Shown here piece by piece: positions 14,201 through 25,960 of a stretch of DNA of 64,000 nt; position 1 is the first letter of the stretch, and each line of letters starts with the position of its first letter. Below the pieces are notes generated by a model, which saw nothing but the letters and a program-made list of their open reading frames with translations, did no database searches and was not told the DNA's origin. The stretch is from Tetrahymena thermophila SB210 (lineage: Eukaryota > Ciliophora > Oligohymenophorea > Hymenostomatida > Tetrahymenidae), in assembly GCF_000189635.1 (NCBI RefSeq), contig NW_002476481.1, forward strand, positions 1,054,001 through 1,118,000. The letters are read 5' to 3'. A program made the position numbers and the translations under genes.

Positions 14201-16951
14201 TGTCCTACTAATTTCTCTACTGTTACAGATCCAAATTTAAATATTAAAGTTTGCATTCCATGCTAATATAAAGATAGCGCTGGTAATTGCTATAGCTAAT
14301 GCCCATATCCACTAGTATCAGTGGCTTCTGCTTCTGCAGGATAACCTGGATCCTGCTTAAGTGACCCAACGCAATGCTCTGGTTACTTTACATCATAGTT
14401 AAATACTTGTGAAGCCTAATGTAGATTTGGATTCACTCCTAATATTATGACTTCACCAAAAACATGTATATCATGCACTGCTTCTAATACATGTAACTAG
14501 CAGAATACCAATTAGTGCAATATGAGATTATCAGCTGACAAATCATCTTGCTCAAAGGATTGTCCAAAAGGTTAGATTCCACTTCCTCAAGTTGCAAATT
14601 AAAGCTACTAATAATGTTAAGTATGCCCATCCTCTTAACCTTTTGTTAGTGCAGATGGAACTTAATGTCTAGCTATGTGTGGTGGAAGCTATGTTGCTGA
14701 TTCAAACTCTAAAAGCTGTATTGATCCTTCTATTTGCTCAGGTAATTTATCCACAGATTCTAAAGGTATACAATGGTGTACTCCTAACTGTCCTTCTGGA
14801 TAATCTCCTGTTAAAGATGCCTCTACAGGATTTAATGTATGTCAACCTTGCTCATCAGGTACTTTCTTTGATCCCATATAGAATAAATGCATTAATTCGT
14901 GTACTTTAATGGATGCTACTTAAAGCTATTGTTTAGTAAGTATAAACGATTGTAACGGAAGCATTTCAGTTGATTAAACTTAATGTCTTCTCAAATGTCC
15001 TTCTGGATAATTTTAGAGACCTCTTACTTAAATTAATTAGTTTTAATGTGTGACAGCATGTGATTAAAATGAATTAGTTTATAATAATATGTGCTTGTTA
15101 TTTTGCCCAAAGGGATTGTTTACAGATTTAAAAAATAAAGTTTGTACAACTGTTAAACCTTAATGCACAGGGGTTATTTCTTTTGATGGATAGCTCTGTC
15201 TACAATCTTGTCCTCAAGGATAATACCCAGCTACTTCTACTAATGGTTAACCACCTAAGTGTAGTAAATGTACCTAGAAACTTTCTTCTGATGGCAAATC
15301 TTGTTCTGCTAATTGCGCCTCAGGAGAAATGTATGATCTTGACATCTTCTAATGTGTAACTTAATCTTCATGCAAGAGCAAAATAGCTCAGCCTGATGGA
15401 TAAAGTTGTTCGAGCAGTTGTCTTCCAGGTTAGATTTTAAGTACAAACGGTACTAATTAATCTTGCTTAAATAGCATATCAGATTGCAAGTAGTTAGTAT
15501 CTTCTGACTTCAAGCAATGTGTTTCTGCTTGCAACTCTGGAGAGGCATAAATCAGCGATGGACCCTTAACAGTTTGCATAATTTGCCCACTAGCTGTTAG
15601 CTCTGATGGAAAATCATGCCTAAATTCATGTCCTTCAGGAACTTTCTTAAAAGTCAGCAGTTAATCCTGTGTAGCTTCTTGTGCTTCTGGAGAATTCGTC
15701 TCAGCAAATGGAAAAAATTGTGTTAGTTCCTGTGTTTACCCAGATCTTAAAAGATCATCTGATAACAGTAAATGTTATACTTCTTGTGAATCAGGAAATG
15801 TAATTGACAAATCATTGGGTTGTATTACTCCAAGTTAATGTAAATCAAATAATAAATATATTTCAAGTGATGGATAATCTTGTATAGATGATTGTTCAGT
15901 CTTTTTAACATACATTGATCCAAATAATGCAAATACTTGCAAGGCCTGCAGCACAAATACTTTTGCAAGATTAGATAAAGGTAAAATAGTTTGCCAAGCT
16001 TATTCTGACAATGCTGCCTCTGATTTATCCGTATAAGCAACTACTTTGACATCGCAATTTACCAATTTATCAGCTATCACACCTGAAATGAAAGGATAAA
16101 TTAAATCATAAATTTAAAGTATTTCAGCTGGAATAGAGTAAGCTATTCAACAAACTTAGACAAGTATAACTTTAACTGATACACAAAAGTAATAGCAAAA
16201 AATTTAACTAGTTGAGAATATTTAAAATATTGGAGCTTTATTCCTTTCTAAAATCGATAGTTCATCGTCTAGCAGTGAAAATTCAGATGCAAATAAGTTA
16301 GTTTTAGGAACTAATGAATATTAATTTGTTGCTGAAAAGAAAAAGAAAGGCTTTGTATTCTAAATTTCTTTCAATTTAGCTAATTTATCAACAGCTGATC
16401 CAAGCTTTTAATAAGATTCTAGCCAGTTAGATTTAACTAAATAAGGTTCATAGATTGATGGATCTATTGCCTCTATGTCTGTTACTAACTAAGCATCCAA
16501 TCCGTATTGTTCTGATAGCAGTACATGTTTAGCTGGGCTATTTTCAGTAAGTGCAACTAAGACAAGTAGTAGTAAAAGATTCTTAGATTCCACTTCAACT
16601 TCAAGCTCTAAATTCACACTAGTTTACAACGTTCCTGCTAGTTAAATATAGAAAACTGTATGTGTGACTTATGATACTACTACCAATGCTATGTCTCCTT
16701 CTTTGTCTACAGTAATAGATACTACTAATAACCAAATCACCTGTACTTTTACTTAAAATAATTCATTATTTTATGATAATAACTGTTCTATTGTAAGTGC
16801 ATCACTATGCTCATCAGGTACCTCTAGTAACACGGGTGGCAATAATAATAATAATAACAATGGCACAACTTAATAAACTGTATCACCTTCGCAGAGCAAT
16901 AAAATTATATTTTCATTTATTTTACTAATATTTACTACTCTTATTTTGTGA
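8279..16951 (+). CDS. Giant Cys-rich repeat surface protein, signal peptide and GPI-anchor signal
   Basis: A single open frame of 2890 codons with no intron; ATG 8279 and TGA 16949-16951 are in frame. The start MKLKKVLILLTLIGIAYS is a classic signal peptide. The last residues (KIIFSFILLIFTTLIL) form a hydrophobic tail ending at the stop, preceded by a Ser/Asn-rich segment, which is the GPI-attachment pattern. From about residue 20 to 2580 it is a chain of Cys-rich modules of about 60-80 residues with recurring CPSGF/CPNGY, VCWP.CP and C.TPPS motifs, grouped into longer units of about 265 residues (see findings). Residues about 1990-2580 are furin/EGF-like Cys pairs (SSDGKSC, CPSGTF). Residues about 2590-2850 are Cys-poor. 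Ciliate immobilisation antigens share the secreted, Cys-periodic, GPI design but are far shorter. It probably forms part of the cell coat. The exact function is unknown, and I do not recognise a named family. Confidence 0.85.
9000..12850 (+). repeat. Higher-order tandem repeat, period about 795 bp, inside the Cys-rich gene
   Basis: Landmark strings recur at near-constant spacing. The VCW-P-CP coding string (aaagtttgttggcc and variants) lies near 9018, 9811, 10641, 11420 and 12211. The agagatttt..acaggtgg-type string lies near 11163, 11952 and 12750. The aactgtgt..tgccc..ggatatt-type string lies near 11221, 12009 and 12808. Spacing is 779-830 bp, about 265 codons, so each long unit holds three to four shorter Cys modules. 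Copies are diverged at the DNA level and no copy looks recent. Confidence 0.7.
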
Positions 16952-18259
16952 AAGCAAAAAATATCAAGAAATATATTTTATATTATTATATTAGTATTTA
17001 CTTTTTACTTTTATGGGTATTTCATATTAATTTTTTTATTATATTTTATTACCTTCTTTACAACTTATAATTCTTTTATCATACAATTTTACCTATGTAT
17101 TATTTTTTGAATATTATTAATAAATACTACTCTATCTTTCTTTTTATTATCTACTTATTAATTTATACAATTTATTCTATTTATTTATTTATTTATTTAT
17201 TTATTATTTTAATTACTAATATATAAATCGACCTATCTATCTATCAACATATCTATCTATATATTATTTTATAATTATATCAATAGTTAAATAAAATAAA
17301 ATTTAAATAGAACTTCCAGATTTTAAATTTATGTGGATATGGAAGCTTAAGAATTTAATAATTAAATTTACTCTAAAGTAGAATAGTCGAATAAATAATA
17401 TTATTTTAAATCCTTGCTTTTCTATTTTTTAATTTGAATATCTAATTTCAAATATTAAATTTTATAAAACAAATAGATTTATATTTTATAATATTTTTTT
17501 TAAGGATTAATCATTTTTGAAAAGAAATATTAAATATTTAAAAAACAAATAATTACCAAGTTTTTTTACATAATAAATTTTGAAAAAATTATGCAAATTT
17601 TAAAGAGTGGTGTCTGGTAAAAAATACCTTAAATTTCTTGTAGAGGTAGAGTTCCTATTTAACTATATATTTTGCAAAAAAATATTTTACCTTTTTTATT
17701 TATTAATATTTTTAATAATAATTAAATTGGGAAAAAAAATAAAATAAAATAAAAAGATGTATTCTCTCATTAGCAATTAATAGTGTAAATTAATTTTTAC
17801 TGATTTTTACTTAGGTTTAATGATCTCTCTATATTGAAGCGAATCAATCACTTGCTCTCTTTTAATAAATCAATAAAATTTTTTATTATAGAAAATATTT
17901 TAATGAAGGATCAAAAGTATTATAATTTTCTTATTTCAAATTTTTTATTATGTAAGCATTAATTTATCGTTAAATTAACCATTTATCTATTTTTAATAGA
18001 AATGTTAAGCCAAAGAAATTTATTACATAGAAGATATTATTTAATTGATTAATTATTATCACTTCGCGGTATTAAAAATTAAATTTTGAGTTTTTGTTTC
18101 ACTAATTCAATTTAAAAATATTTAAATTAGAAATTTAATTTGATATTCATCAATTTTTAGTACTTTAAATAGCTGCGTATTTACTGACTTTCTCAATTAT
18201 CAATTCAGAAGAAACTTTATATTTAAATAATATACTAAAAATATATTTTATTTTAGCTA
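16952..18259. other. Intergenic region with simple repeats
   Basis: AT-rich DNA between two rightward genes. It contains a (TTTA)n run near 17171-17207 and an imperfect ATCT-type run near 17230-17262. I see no gene in it. Confidence 0.6.
17171..17262. repeat. Simple repeats (TTTA)n and (ATCT)n
   Basis: A tetranucleotide TTTA run of about nine units is followed, after a short gap, by interrupted ATCT units. Both are ordinary microsatellites. Confidence 0.8.
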
Positions 18260-20105
18260 ATGCGTTAGTTAAGAAACTAAAGATCATAGCAAGATTAAGG
18301 ATTTTCATTTTAGTCTAATCCACTTCCCAGTAATAATAAGTTTGATAAAAATTAAGAAGAAAGCAAATGTGAATAATATTGCATGAGCTAAAGAGATATT
18401 GAAGGGTTTAATACTGATTTGAATATTTTCACTGCAAAATATAAAGTATATGAGAATGTAGATTTTTCTTCTCCATCTTTTTACAAAAAAAAACATATTT
18501 TGAGTGATGTGTAAGAAAAAGAAAATGAATTTTTAAATCAAATAAGTGACCAAAAAAGTCAGCATTCATATGGAAATAATTTAGATGAGTATAATATAGT
18601 TAAATCAAGCTACAGCTTGAACTCTCACAACTCTTAAAAACAGCAAAATCAAGTATATGAGAGTGAAAGAAAGCCTATTTTTGGACCTTTTACAATTACT
18701 TAAAAAGAAATTTTTAGTAATCATAATAGCAAAAGTAAAAACTAAGAATAAAAGAGTCTTTATGAATCAATAGAATATACAAGAAGGAATCCTTTTAGTT
18801 TTGAAAAAAATTAAATATAAGATAATTAAATAAGTGAAATTAAAAATGTGCCAAAAAAGAGAGAAATGAGTGTAGAACAAGAGTATGGCTAGGTTGTAAA
18901 TAAGACTAAATATAATTAAACAAATAAATAACAACTAAATAATAATGATTTTGATTTTAGTGATCATAAAGACAAATCACATAAAAATGTTTTTGATGAT
19001 AATTAAGAATATTTTGGTTTTAAAAATATGAATTAAGAAAACAAAATTTATGAAACACCAAACAACTTTGAATAAAAAAGAAAAGGAAAATATAGAGCTC
19101 GAATAATAGATTCATCAAGTGCAAAGTAGTAGAACTTTAATCAGAATAGTAATTAATCATGTACCTTCAAAAATTTAAATAAATAAATAGATCTAAATAA
19201 TATAATTTAAAATCCTTCATCGAAGAGAAGACTAACAAGGTCTACTAATATTCTTCATGAATCCTTTCAAAAACAAATTTTCTAGAGGTAGGAATCATTA
19301 AATTAAAATAAAAGAATGAGAAATTCTAATAATAAGAATGAAATGAAAGATGAAAGGAATTAGACTTGCATAAATAAAACAAAGTAAGAAGAGTCTAAGA
19401 AGTTAAAAAAATTGGTAAAAAATAAAAGAAAATCAGAAGGAAAGAACGAATCGTTAACTTAAAAGTAAAATCTAATGTCATAGCAACTCAAAAATTGTGC
19501 AATTTGTTTGGGAATACCAGAAGATAGTATATATGGAGTTGTTTAATGTTAGCATGAATTTTGCATTGATTGCATTCTACAGTGGTCTGAAGTAACTAAT
19601 TTGTGTCCTATGTGCAGAGCAGAATTCAGCAAAATATAAAAAAAGAATTATAATGATTTAGATTATTAAGAAGTAATAACTGTAGAACCAAAAAAACAAA
19701 GGATAAATGATGATGATGAATTTTATTGGGAAGAGGTATTTTATATTAATTCTAATTTATTCGTAGTTAAATCATCAAAAAGATGAATTATAAAAAACCT
19801 ATTTAATATTAAAATTAGTAAAGTTAGTATAAATTTAGACTGAATTAATTCAAGCATATATTACAATTTATTTAATTAAAAAAATTCAATAAATTTAGGT
19901 TGATTCATTTTTGGATGATGATGGCCTCGATGAAGTATGCTACATTTGTGAGACCAATTAAGATGAAAATAAACTAATAATTTGTGACCACTGTGGGTTT
20001 AGAATATGTCACACGTATTGTGATGATGAGTTGCTTGATGACTAAGTACCTTTAGAAGATTGGTTTTGTCATGAGTGCAGACAAAGATCAGAATTATTTG
20101 ATTGA
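18260..20105 (+). CDS. RING finger plus PHD finger protein (PHRF1-like layout)
   Basis: Two exons, 18260-19735 and 19899-20105, 560 residues. The intron (19736-19898) starts gtattt, ends tttag and is in phase 0. Residues 1-410 are low-complexity, rich in Asn, Gln, Lys and Ser. A C3HC4 RING spans C413-C452 (CAICL, then C430-x-H432, C435, C438, CPMC). A PHD finger follows at about 506-553 (CYIC...LIICDHCG...CHTYC...WFCHEC). The fold order RING then PHD is that of PHRF1-type E3 ligases, which ubiquitinate nuclear targets and read histone tails; ubiquitin ligase activity is inferred. The start at 18260 (MRQLRNQRS) is the most upstream ATG in the frame; a second ATG at 18383 is possible. The gene ends 325 bp before the next one. 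Confidence 0.85.
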
Positions 20106-20430
20106 TTGATTCTCTCTATCCACAAAATAACTTTTCAATTAATAATATTTATATAATCAAAATATATTATTCAAAATAAAATTTCACTCTTTTCTTTAAA
20201 TATACCATGTGTTTATGCTTATAATTATATAAAAATTATAAAAAAATTACAAATATTTTAATATTTTTATATAAAATTATATAAAAATATTTTTAAAAGT
20301 TTTTGTTAGATCAAAAAAATATTAATTATGATAATAACTTTATATATTAAAATTTATTTCTATATTTATTGTAATCAATTTAAAATAAATATATTAACTT
20401 TAGTTTTAATAAGTAGAACTTTTAATTACA
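20106..20430. other. Short intergenic spacer
   Basis: 325 bp of AT-rich DNA between two rightward genes. No feature seen beyond the expected 3' and 5' untranslated sequence. Confidence 0.6.
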
Positions 20431-23400
20431 ATGACTCAATAGAAAGCTGGTTAGCATATCAGCAAATTTGTCAGCGATGAATGCTAAATAAAAAGCAAAG
20501 AGATTTATACATTTTTGAATTTAATGCAAGCTTAGCATCCTCATTTTAAAGACTTTTCTTACTTGCGAAGTTGCAATAATACTATTACTCTAAAAGTATA
20601 TAATTCTAAATAAGAATAATTTTAAGTAATTAAGATTGCATATCTTAAAAATAAAAATAAAGTTAACACTTTAAGCTTAGAAACATTATTAAAAGAAGAG
20701 TATTAATTAGGCTAAATATTTTATTAAAACCAATGCTTTGTTAAAAAACCATGTAAATTTTATTTATTTGATGAATCTAATAATGAAACATAAAACATCA
20801 ATAATTAAAATGGATTCAACGAGAAAGTTTTTTTCGTGTTAGCAATGGAATACAATGAATTTAATTTGAAAGAGTATATTTAAAAACTAAAACTAGAAAA
20901 AAAAAATTTATCATAATAGTAAAAAGAGAATTTAGCCATATAGTTGTTAGATGCTGTTAATTCTCTTCATTAAAAAGATATTATAATTGGATGTCTAAAT
21001 CCATTCAATTTACTACTTTCAGTTAATCATGCAGAAGGTGAAAATTAACAAATTGTTTTAAAAGTTTTAAATTTTGGGTAGACTTATTACTATTTCAAAT
21101 TTTAAGAAAAGTCTAACCTATCTTGTAACTAAAAATATAAAGAAATTACTCAATATCATAATGAGAAATGGGGGAAATAGTTAGACATTTTCTGTATTGG
21201 ATTGATAATATTGGAGTTGGATAATCTAATTGCATTCGATATTGATAGTATAACAGTTTAAGATTATTAAAATGGAATCTTTGACAGTTTACATAAGTTT
21301 TATTCTGATAAATCTTCCAATTTATATATTTTAGCTTAGCTTTGTTTATTGCCAGACCATAGTCAAAGGCCTTCAGCTTCCGAAATTTTACAAGAACTCT
21401 TAAAAATGTAGACTTATCAAAAATAGATTCCACCAATACATTCTTTAGTCTTAGAAAACCAAGTTGACACTTTTTTGAATATATTCAAAATCTAACTTTA
21501 AAGAGAAAATATTTCATCAGATGACTTTAAACTAATTGTGCAGGAATTATATAAAAAGAATGAATATAGAGGATATTTAGAACTTATTAATTTTAATGAA
21601 ACTAAATTAACATTTGGCTGCAGAAACTGTAAAAAGAAAAAACAAATTATACTTGAAATATTTTTAATTTAAGATAAAATAGAAGAATTGGATTTTAAAA
21701 AACAAATTATTTAATAAATTTAAATGCCAAGGATTTAAGAATTTATTGGTGATTTTTAACTTTCATTTCAAGACAAATAGTTTTTAGTTTTTGAATTTGA
21801 AAGAATTGGTTGCAATTTAGTAGATTTTTTGAATGTATAAAAGGTAGAAAATAGTTTAAATAAAGACATTAAATTTAATTTAGTTTGTTAATTATTAGAT
21901 GCTGTTAATTTTGTTCACTAACAAAATATAATACTTAGAAATTTATCTATAAAAAGCTTTTGCATTTAGGAAGATAATAATTAGTTTTATCCTACTCTGA
22001 AGCTCTGCGATTTTAGACATGCTGTCAAATAGGAGGATGAAGTAGATTTTTAAAATATTACTTTAAAAGACTATGAAAATAGTTTTTAAGCACCAGAAGT
22101 GACAATTCAAGAAAACTAAATAAACAAATACTCCAAAGAGTCTGATATTTTTTCTGTTGGACTAATTATTTGCCTTATAGATAACTACCTCACACTTACA
22201 TCTAACTTTTAATAATACTATAGATACCTTCAAAAGCCTTTTATGGAGCCACTTTTAATTGAAGAAATAAATCCTGATCCTATCAATAGAAAATCAGAAC
22301 TATATAATATTATTAAATTAATGCTTCTTTACGAACCACAATAAAGAAAAAGCCTAGAATAAATAGTTAATATCATTCCTTCTTACTAATTTTTTTCTAA
22401 AAAAGATATTCAAAAGCATGTTCAAAACAATGAATAAGGATAAAGTTAGCCGTTAATCCCAAAAAACTTTAGACATAAAAATAAAATAGTAATAAAATAT
22501 CATGGAGATTAAGTATTAATTGAAATTAAATTAAAAAACGATTAAATTTAGTAAATAATTTTGGATAAATCTCTAGAAAGCATGTAAATTGCACTCGAAA
22601 ATTAGATGATTGATAACCTTGGAAATATGTGGGAAGCATTAGTGCAAAGTAGAAAAATGAAAAGCCTCAATCTTAATTTGAGCTAAACTTAAATTACAAA
22701 CAAAATTTTACATGGAATGCCAGAAGCATTTAGATGGTGGTCTTATAATTTACTAGAATTTTAGTTTGGATTTGAAAATAATAATGCTGAAGATGGAGCT
22801 TTATTGGTTTTATCAGAGTGTCTTGGCTCTCTGAAGAACTTGTAAAGTTTAAATTTAAAATTTTCATAGAATTAAATTTCAGATAAAAGTTTTGAAGTAC
22901 TTTGCAAATCTTTAGAAGATTACACTTTATTAAAAAAAATTATATTAGATTTTTCAACAAATTTGCTGACTGATAAAAGTCTGTAACAATTTTAAAATAT
23001 TATAACAAATAATAAAGGTTTATAAACTCTTCAATTAAGCTTTATCAAAAATAATATCTCTGGCCAAGGTTTAGAGATTTTTAAATAGGTTAAACACTCT
23101 GAGGATTTAAAGATAGCTGAATTAGATTTTACTGGAAACAAAATTACAGATAAAGGATTTTTGGGAGTTTGTGAAATTATAAAGCTTTAGAATTTACATA
23201 CACTAAGCTTAATATTTAACAATACTTATTTGCAAGAAAGCTATTTACTAAATTTATGCTACTCATTTAGTGAAAGTCATTGTATAAAAAACCTATAATT
23301 GAGATTTTGCAAAACTTAAATGACAGAAACTGTACTTATAACATTTGCAAGGGTTTTCTAATCATTACAAGATATTGAATAAATATTAGTTTCAATGAGT

Positions 23401-23682
23401 AATAACTAAATTGATGATAAAAATTTTATTTTAATATGTTAATCTTTTAAATAATTAAATTTTCTGAAAGATATTTAATTGAATTTTGGCTATAATTTGA
23501 TAACATTAGAAGGATTACAGGCAGCTTGTTCTGAGTTAAATTAGTGTGTATTTTTAGATATTTTATCGCTCGATTTAGAAGAAAATAGTTTTAAATAAAT
23601 TGGTAGTAAATTAACATTAAATAAAGTAAGATAGTAAATTAATAATATGTTCAAAAATAAAAAATTTAAGTTAAACATGTGA
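20431..23682 (+). CDS. Tandem pseudokinase and leucine-rich repeat protein
   Basis: One intronless frame of 1083 residues, ATG 20431 to TGA 23680-23682. Two protein-kinase-like domains lie in series. The first (about 60-330) has HQKDIIIGCLNPFNLLL where HRDxKxxN is expected and NFG for DFG. The second (about 390-650) has HQQNIILRNLSIKSFCI for the catalytic loop and CDFRHAV for DFG. Both lack the catalytic-loop aspartate, so both are probably inactive. Each retains C-lobe features such as DIFCIGLIILEL and DIFSVGLIICLI, and the second has APE (QAPE). Residues about 740-1060 are leucine-rich repeats of the ribonuclease-inhibitor style (LNLKFSQNQISDKSF, LDFTGNKITDKGF). Ciliates have large families of kinase and LRR genes, but the two-pseudokinase arrangement is notable. 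A scaffold or regulatory role is inferred. Confidence 0.8.
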
Positions 23683-24364
23683 GTTTATTGAATATTTTAC
23701 ATTTGTGATTAATTATTAAAAAAATACTAAATTTTATTTTTTCAACTTTTTATATACCATTTCTGATTGCTGAAATTTATAATAAATTTATGATCAATAA
23801 TGGTAAAGAATACCAATATTGTACTGCCTCTTAGTAAATTTGATGTACCTCAAGAGATATCTTTGAAAATATTCTTAACACTGAAAATTAATAATGATTT
23901 TAGAACCCTTAATATTTTTTAATAAAAATTATCTTAAACATTGAATTCGTTTAAAATCTTACAAATTTTATTAAGGAAATAACTGTAAAATAATTAATAG
24001 TTTTTTAGAGAAATGAGTGGAAACTTATTTTGGTGATAATTAATGAGGAATTATGGTATTTATATCTTATTAAAATTATAAGTGTTTATATACATATTTA
24101 TATTTCACTTTTTTAATTGATATAATTCCTATGAATAAATTACGAAAAATATTGATAAGTTAAAATTAACGCTTTAATTAAGTAGCAAATTTATTATCCT
24201 TATTAAAATAAAAAAATCTTTTTTAACTTAACTTTTAATAATACAAAGCAAACATTTTTATAAAAATAAAAATATATTATTTAAAATATAATGATTTTCT
24301 AAAGAGAATCTGTAAAATAAGTTTTTTAATTAATTATGAATTGAAATAGTAAGATTTGATAAAA
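23683..24364. other. Intergenic region between convergent genes
   Basis: The 3' flanks of the pseudokinase-LRR gene (rightward) and the Arf-like gene (leftward) meet here. It contains one doubtful small ORF, listed separately, and otherwise AT-rich sequence. Confidence 0.5.
23800..24036 (+). CDS. Doubtful small ORF, faintly F-box-like
   Basis: ATG 23800 to TGA 24034-24036 gives 78 residues without an intron. The start MVKNTNIVLPLSKFDVPQEI, followed by LKIFLTL and later LRTLNIF-like leucines, recalls the N-terminal half of an F-box (LPxEIxxxIFxxL). Composition is less T-rich than the surrounding DNA. An ORF of this length can arise by chance because TGA is rare here, so coding status is uncertain. 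Confidence 0.3.
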
Positions 24365-24916
24365 TCAAGAACAATATTTGTTGCAGGCATAATTTAGCCA
24401 CTCAAATGCTTCAGAAATACCATCCCCTGTTTTTTAAGAGTATTTTTAAATGTGAATTTCACTAGCTCTATTGAGGATAAATTCATTTAAATGTAATTTA
24501 ATTTGATAAATATTTATTAGTTGTAAGTCTTTTGCTGTTAATAATATTAACACTGGAATTTATGCATCAAAATTAACTTATAAAATTTAATTAATTGTGT
24601 AAATTGCTTGATTAATTGAATATAGGTCATCAGAATCAAGAACATATATTATACCATCCTTCTTATTAAAAAAGCCTTCAGGATATTAATCAACACTCCA
24701 TTAATCCTCTAAAGTAATTCTGATTATATTTAAGTGCTAAAAATCTATTTTATGAAAATTAAATTCATTTTAAACATATTCCTCAGAATATTTATGCAAA
24801 TTAATTTATCTAATAATCTCAGATTATCCAGCCTATTGGTTTCCTGTTAAAATCAATCTTTTATGGTTTTAACTAATAGACTTGATAAAAATATTTGCAT
24901 TATCATTCTTGCCCAT
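24365..24916 (-). CDS. Arf-family GTPase-like protein with degenerate nucleotide site
   Basis: A single exon of 183 residues, the usual Arf length. It begins Met-Gly (MGKNDN), so N-myristoylation is possible. The P-loop position reads G25-NQQAG-Q31-S32, with Gln in place of the invariant Lys. The DxxG and W region reads LEDQW. The following strand IIYVLDSDD matches the Arf I(F/Y)VVDS(x)D motif. VLILLTAKDL stands where NKxD is expected, with Ala for Asn's neighbourhood partner. Active Arf proteins recruit coats and effectors to membranes; with a lost P-loop lysine this one probably binds nucleotide weakly or not at all. The family call rests on the order and spacing of these motifs. Confidence 0.7.
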
Positions 24917-25482
24917 TAAAAATGTGTTTGTGCCTGTACAGTATTTTGTTTTTTTGTTTTAGAAATCTTTATTAATTTATTAGAATTTATAAATTATAAT
25001 TTATACTAAAGATAACTAAATGCTGTTAATATATCTCTTGTTTGTAAATTAGTTAATATTTCTACAACCTCGAACACAAATTAAAATAGAAGAATTTTAT
25101 TTATTTTGAGTATTGAGTTATTTTTGATAATAAAAAAAATCAAAATTACATTATTTTAAATAAATATTTCTAAGCAGTATTAATTGAATATTATTCTAAT
25201 CCTTACGTTGAATAATAATTAATCAATAACTTTTAACTAAAAAATTAGCTGTAAGTTAGAGAAAAATATCTGTTCAAGTAATTGAACATTACATCGAAAC
25301 TAAAAAATCTAAAAAAAGTTCTATTTATTATTTTATTATTTGAAAAAATGATCAAATTAACAAACATTATTTCATACAATAATTCTTTAAAAAATGTATT
25401 TCTATCAAGAAATCATGTGTTAGGGTGATATAAGAATACATTTTGTTTATAAAAAATTGTTTAATGTTTTGGCATCAAATTG

Positions 25483-25675
25483 AAAATTTATTTGTAGAAA
25501 TATCTTATTAATATTTTCTGAAATCAAATGAATAATTTCAAAATATTACTTTAAAATAATCACAATAAATATTTAATTTACTTAAATTTTTTAAAGCTAA
25601 CTCCTCTAAGCTAATACTTACTAATAACTGATGAGATTGATTTATTTCTCTGAGAAAATATATTTAAATAAAAAT
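25483..25675 (+). repeat. Direct repeat copy 1 (noncoding)
   Basis: Shares tttgtagaaatatctt, then attttctg.aat.aaatga and taatttcaaaat, and at the far end aatacttactaataact with the second copy. Offset between the copies is 289 bp. Numerous substitutions and small indels separate them. Confidence 0.65.
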
Positions 25676-25771
25676 AATAAAATAACTATTTCTTTAAATC
25701 AGTAAAACATCTCATAAACTTATTTAAGAAGAAATTTTCTTAATAATGTTTTAACAAACAACTTTTAATTT

Positions 25772-25960
25772 AAAATTTGTTTGTAGAAATATCTTTTAAA
25801 TATTTTCTGGAATTAAATGATTAATTTCAAAATAATATTGCTTGGATTTAATCATAATAAATAGTTATTTAAATTTTTTAAATCTTACTCAACACAAATA
25901 CTTAGTAGTAACTTAAAACTTAAATTAATGTTATCTATTAATAAATGTATTTAAATAAAA
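25772..25960 (+). repeat. Direct repeat copy 2 (noncoding)
   Basis: Second copy of the segment at 25483-25675. It has the same order of landmark strings and also ends near tatttaaataaaa. About 75-80% identical by eye. Confidence 0.65.

Noticed and set aside
21146-21436. 96-residue minus-strand ORF
   Set aside because: Antisense to the first pseudokinase domain, whose plus-strand frame has clear kinase-like motifs.
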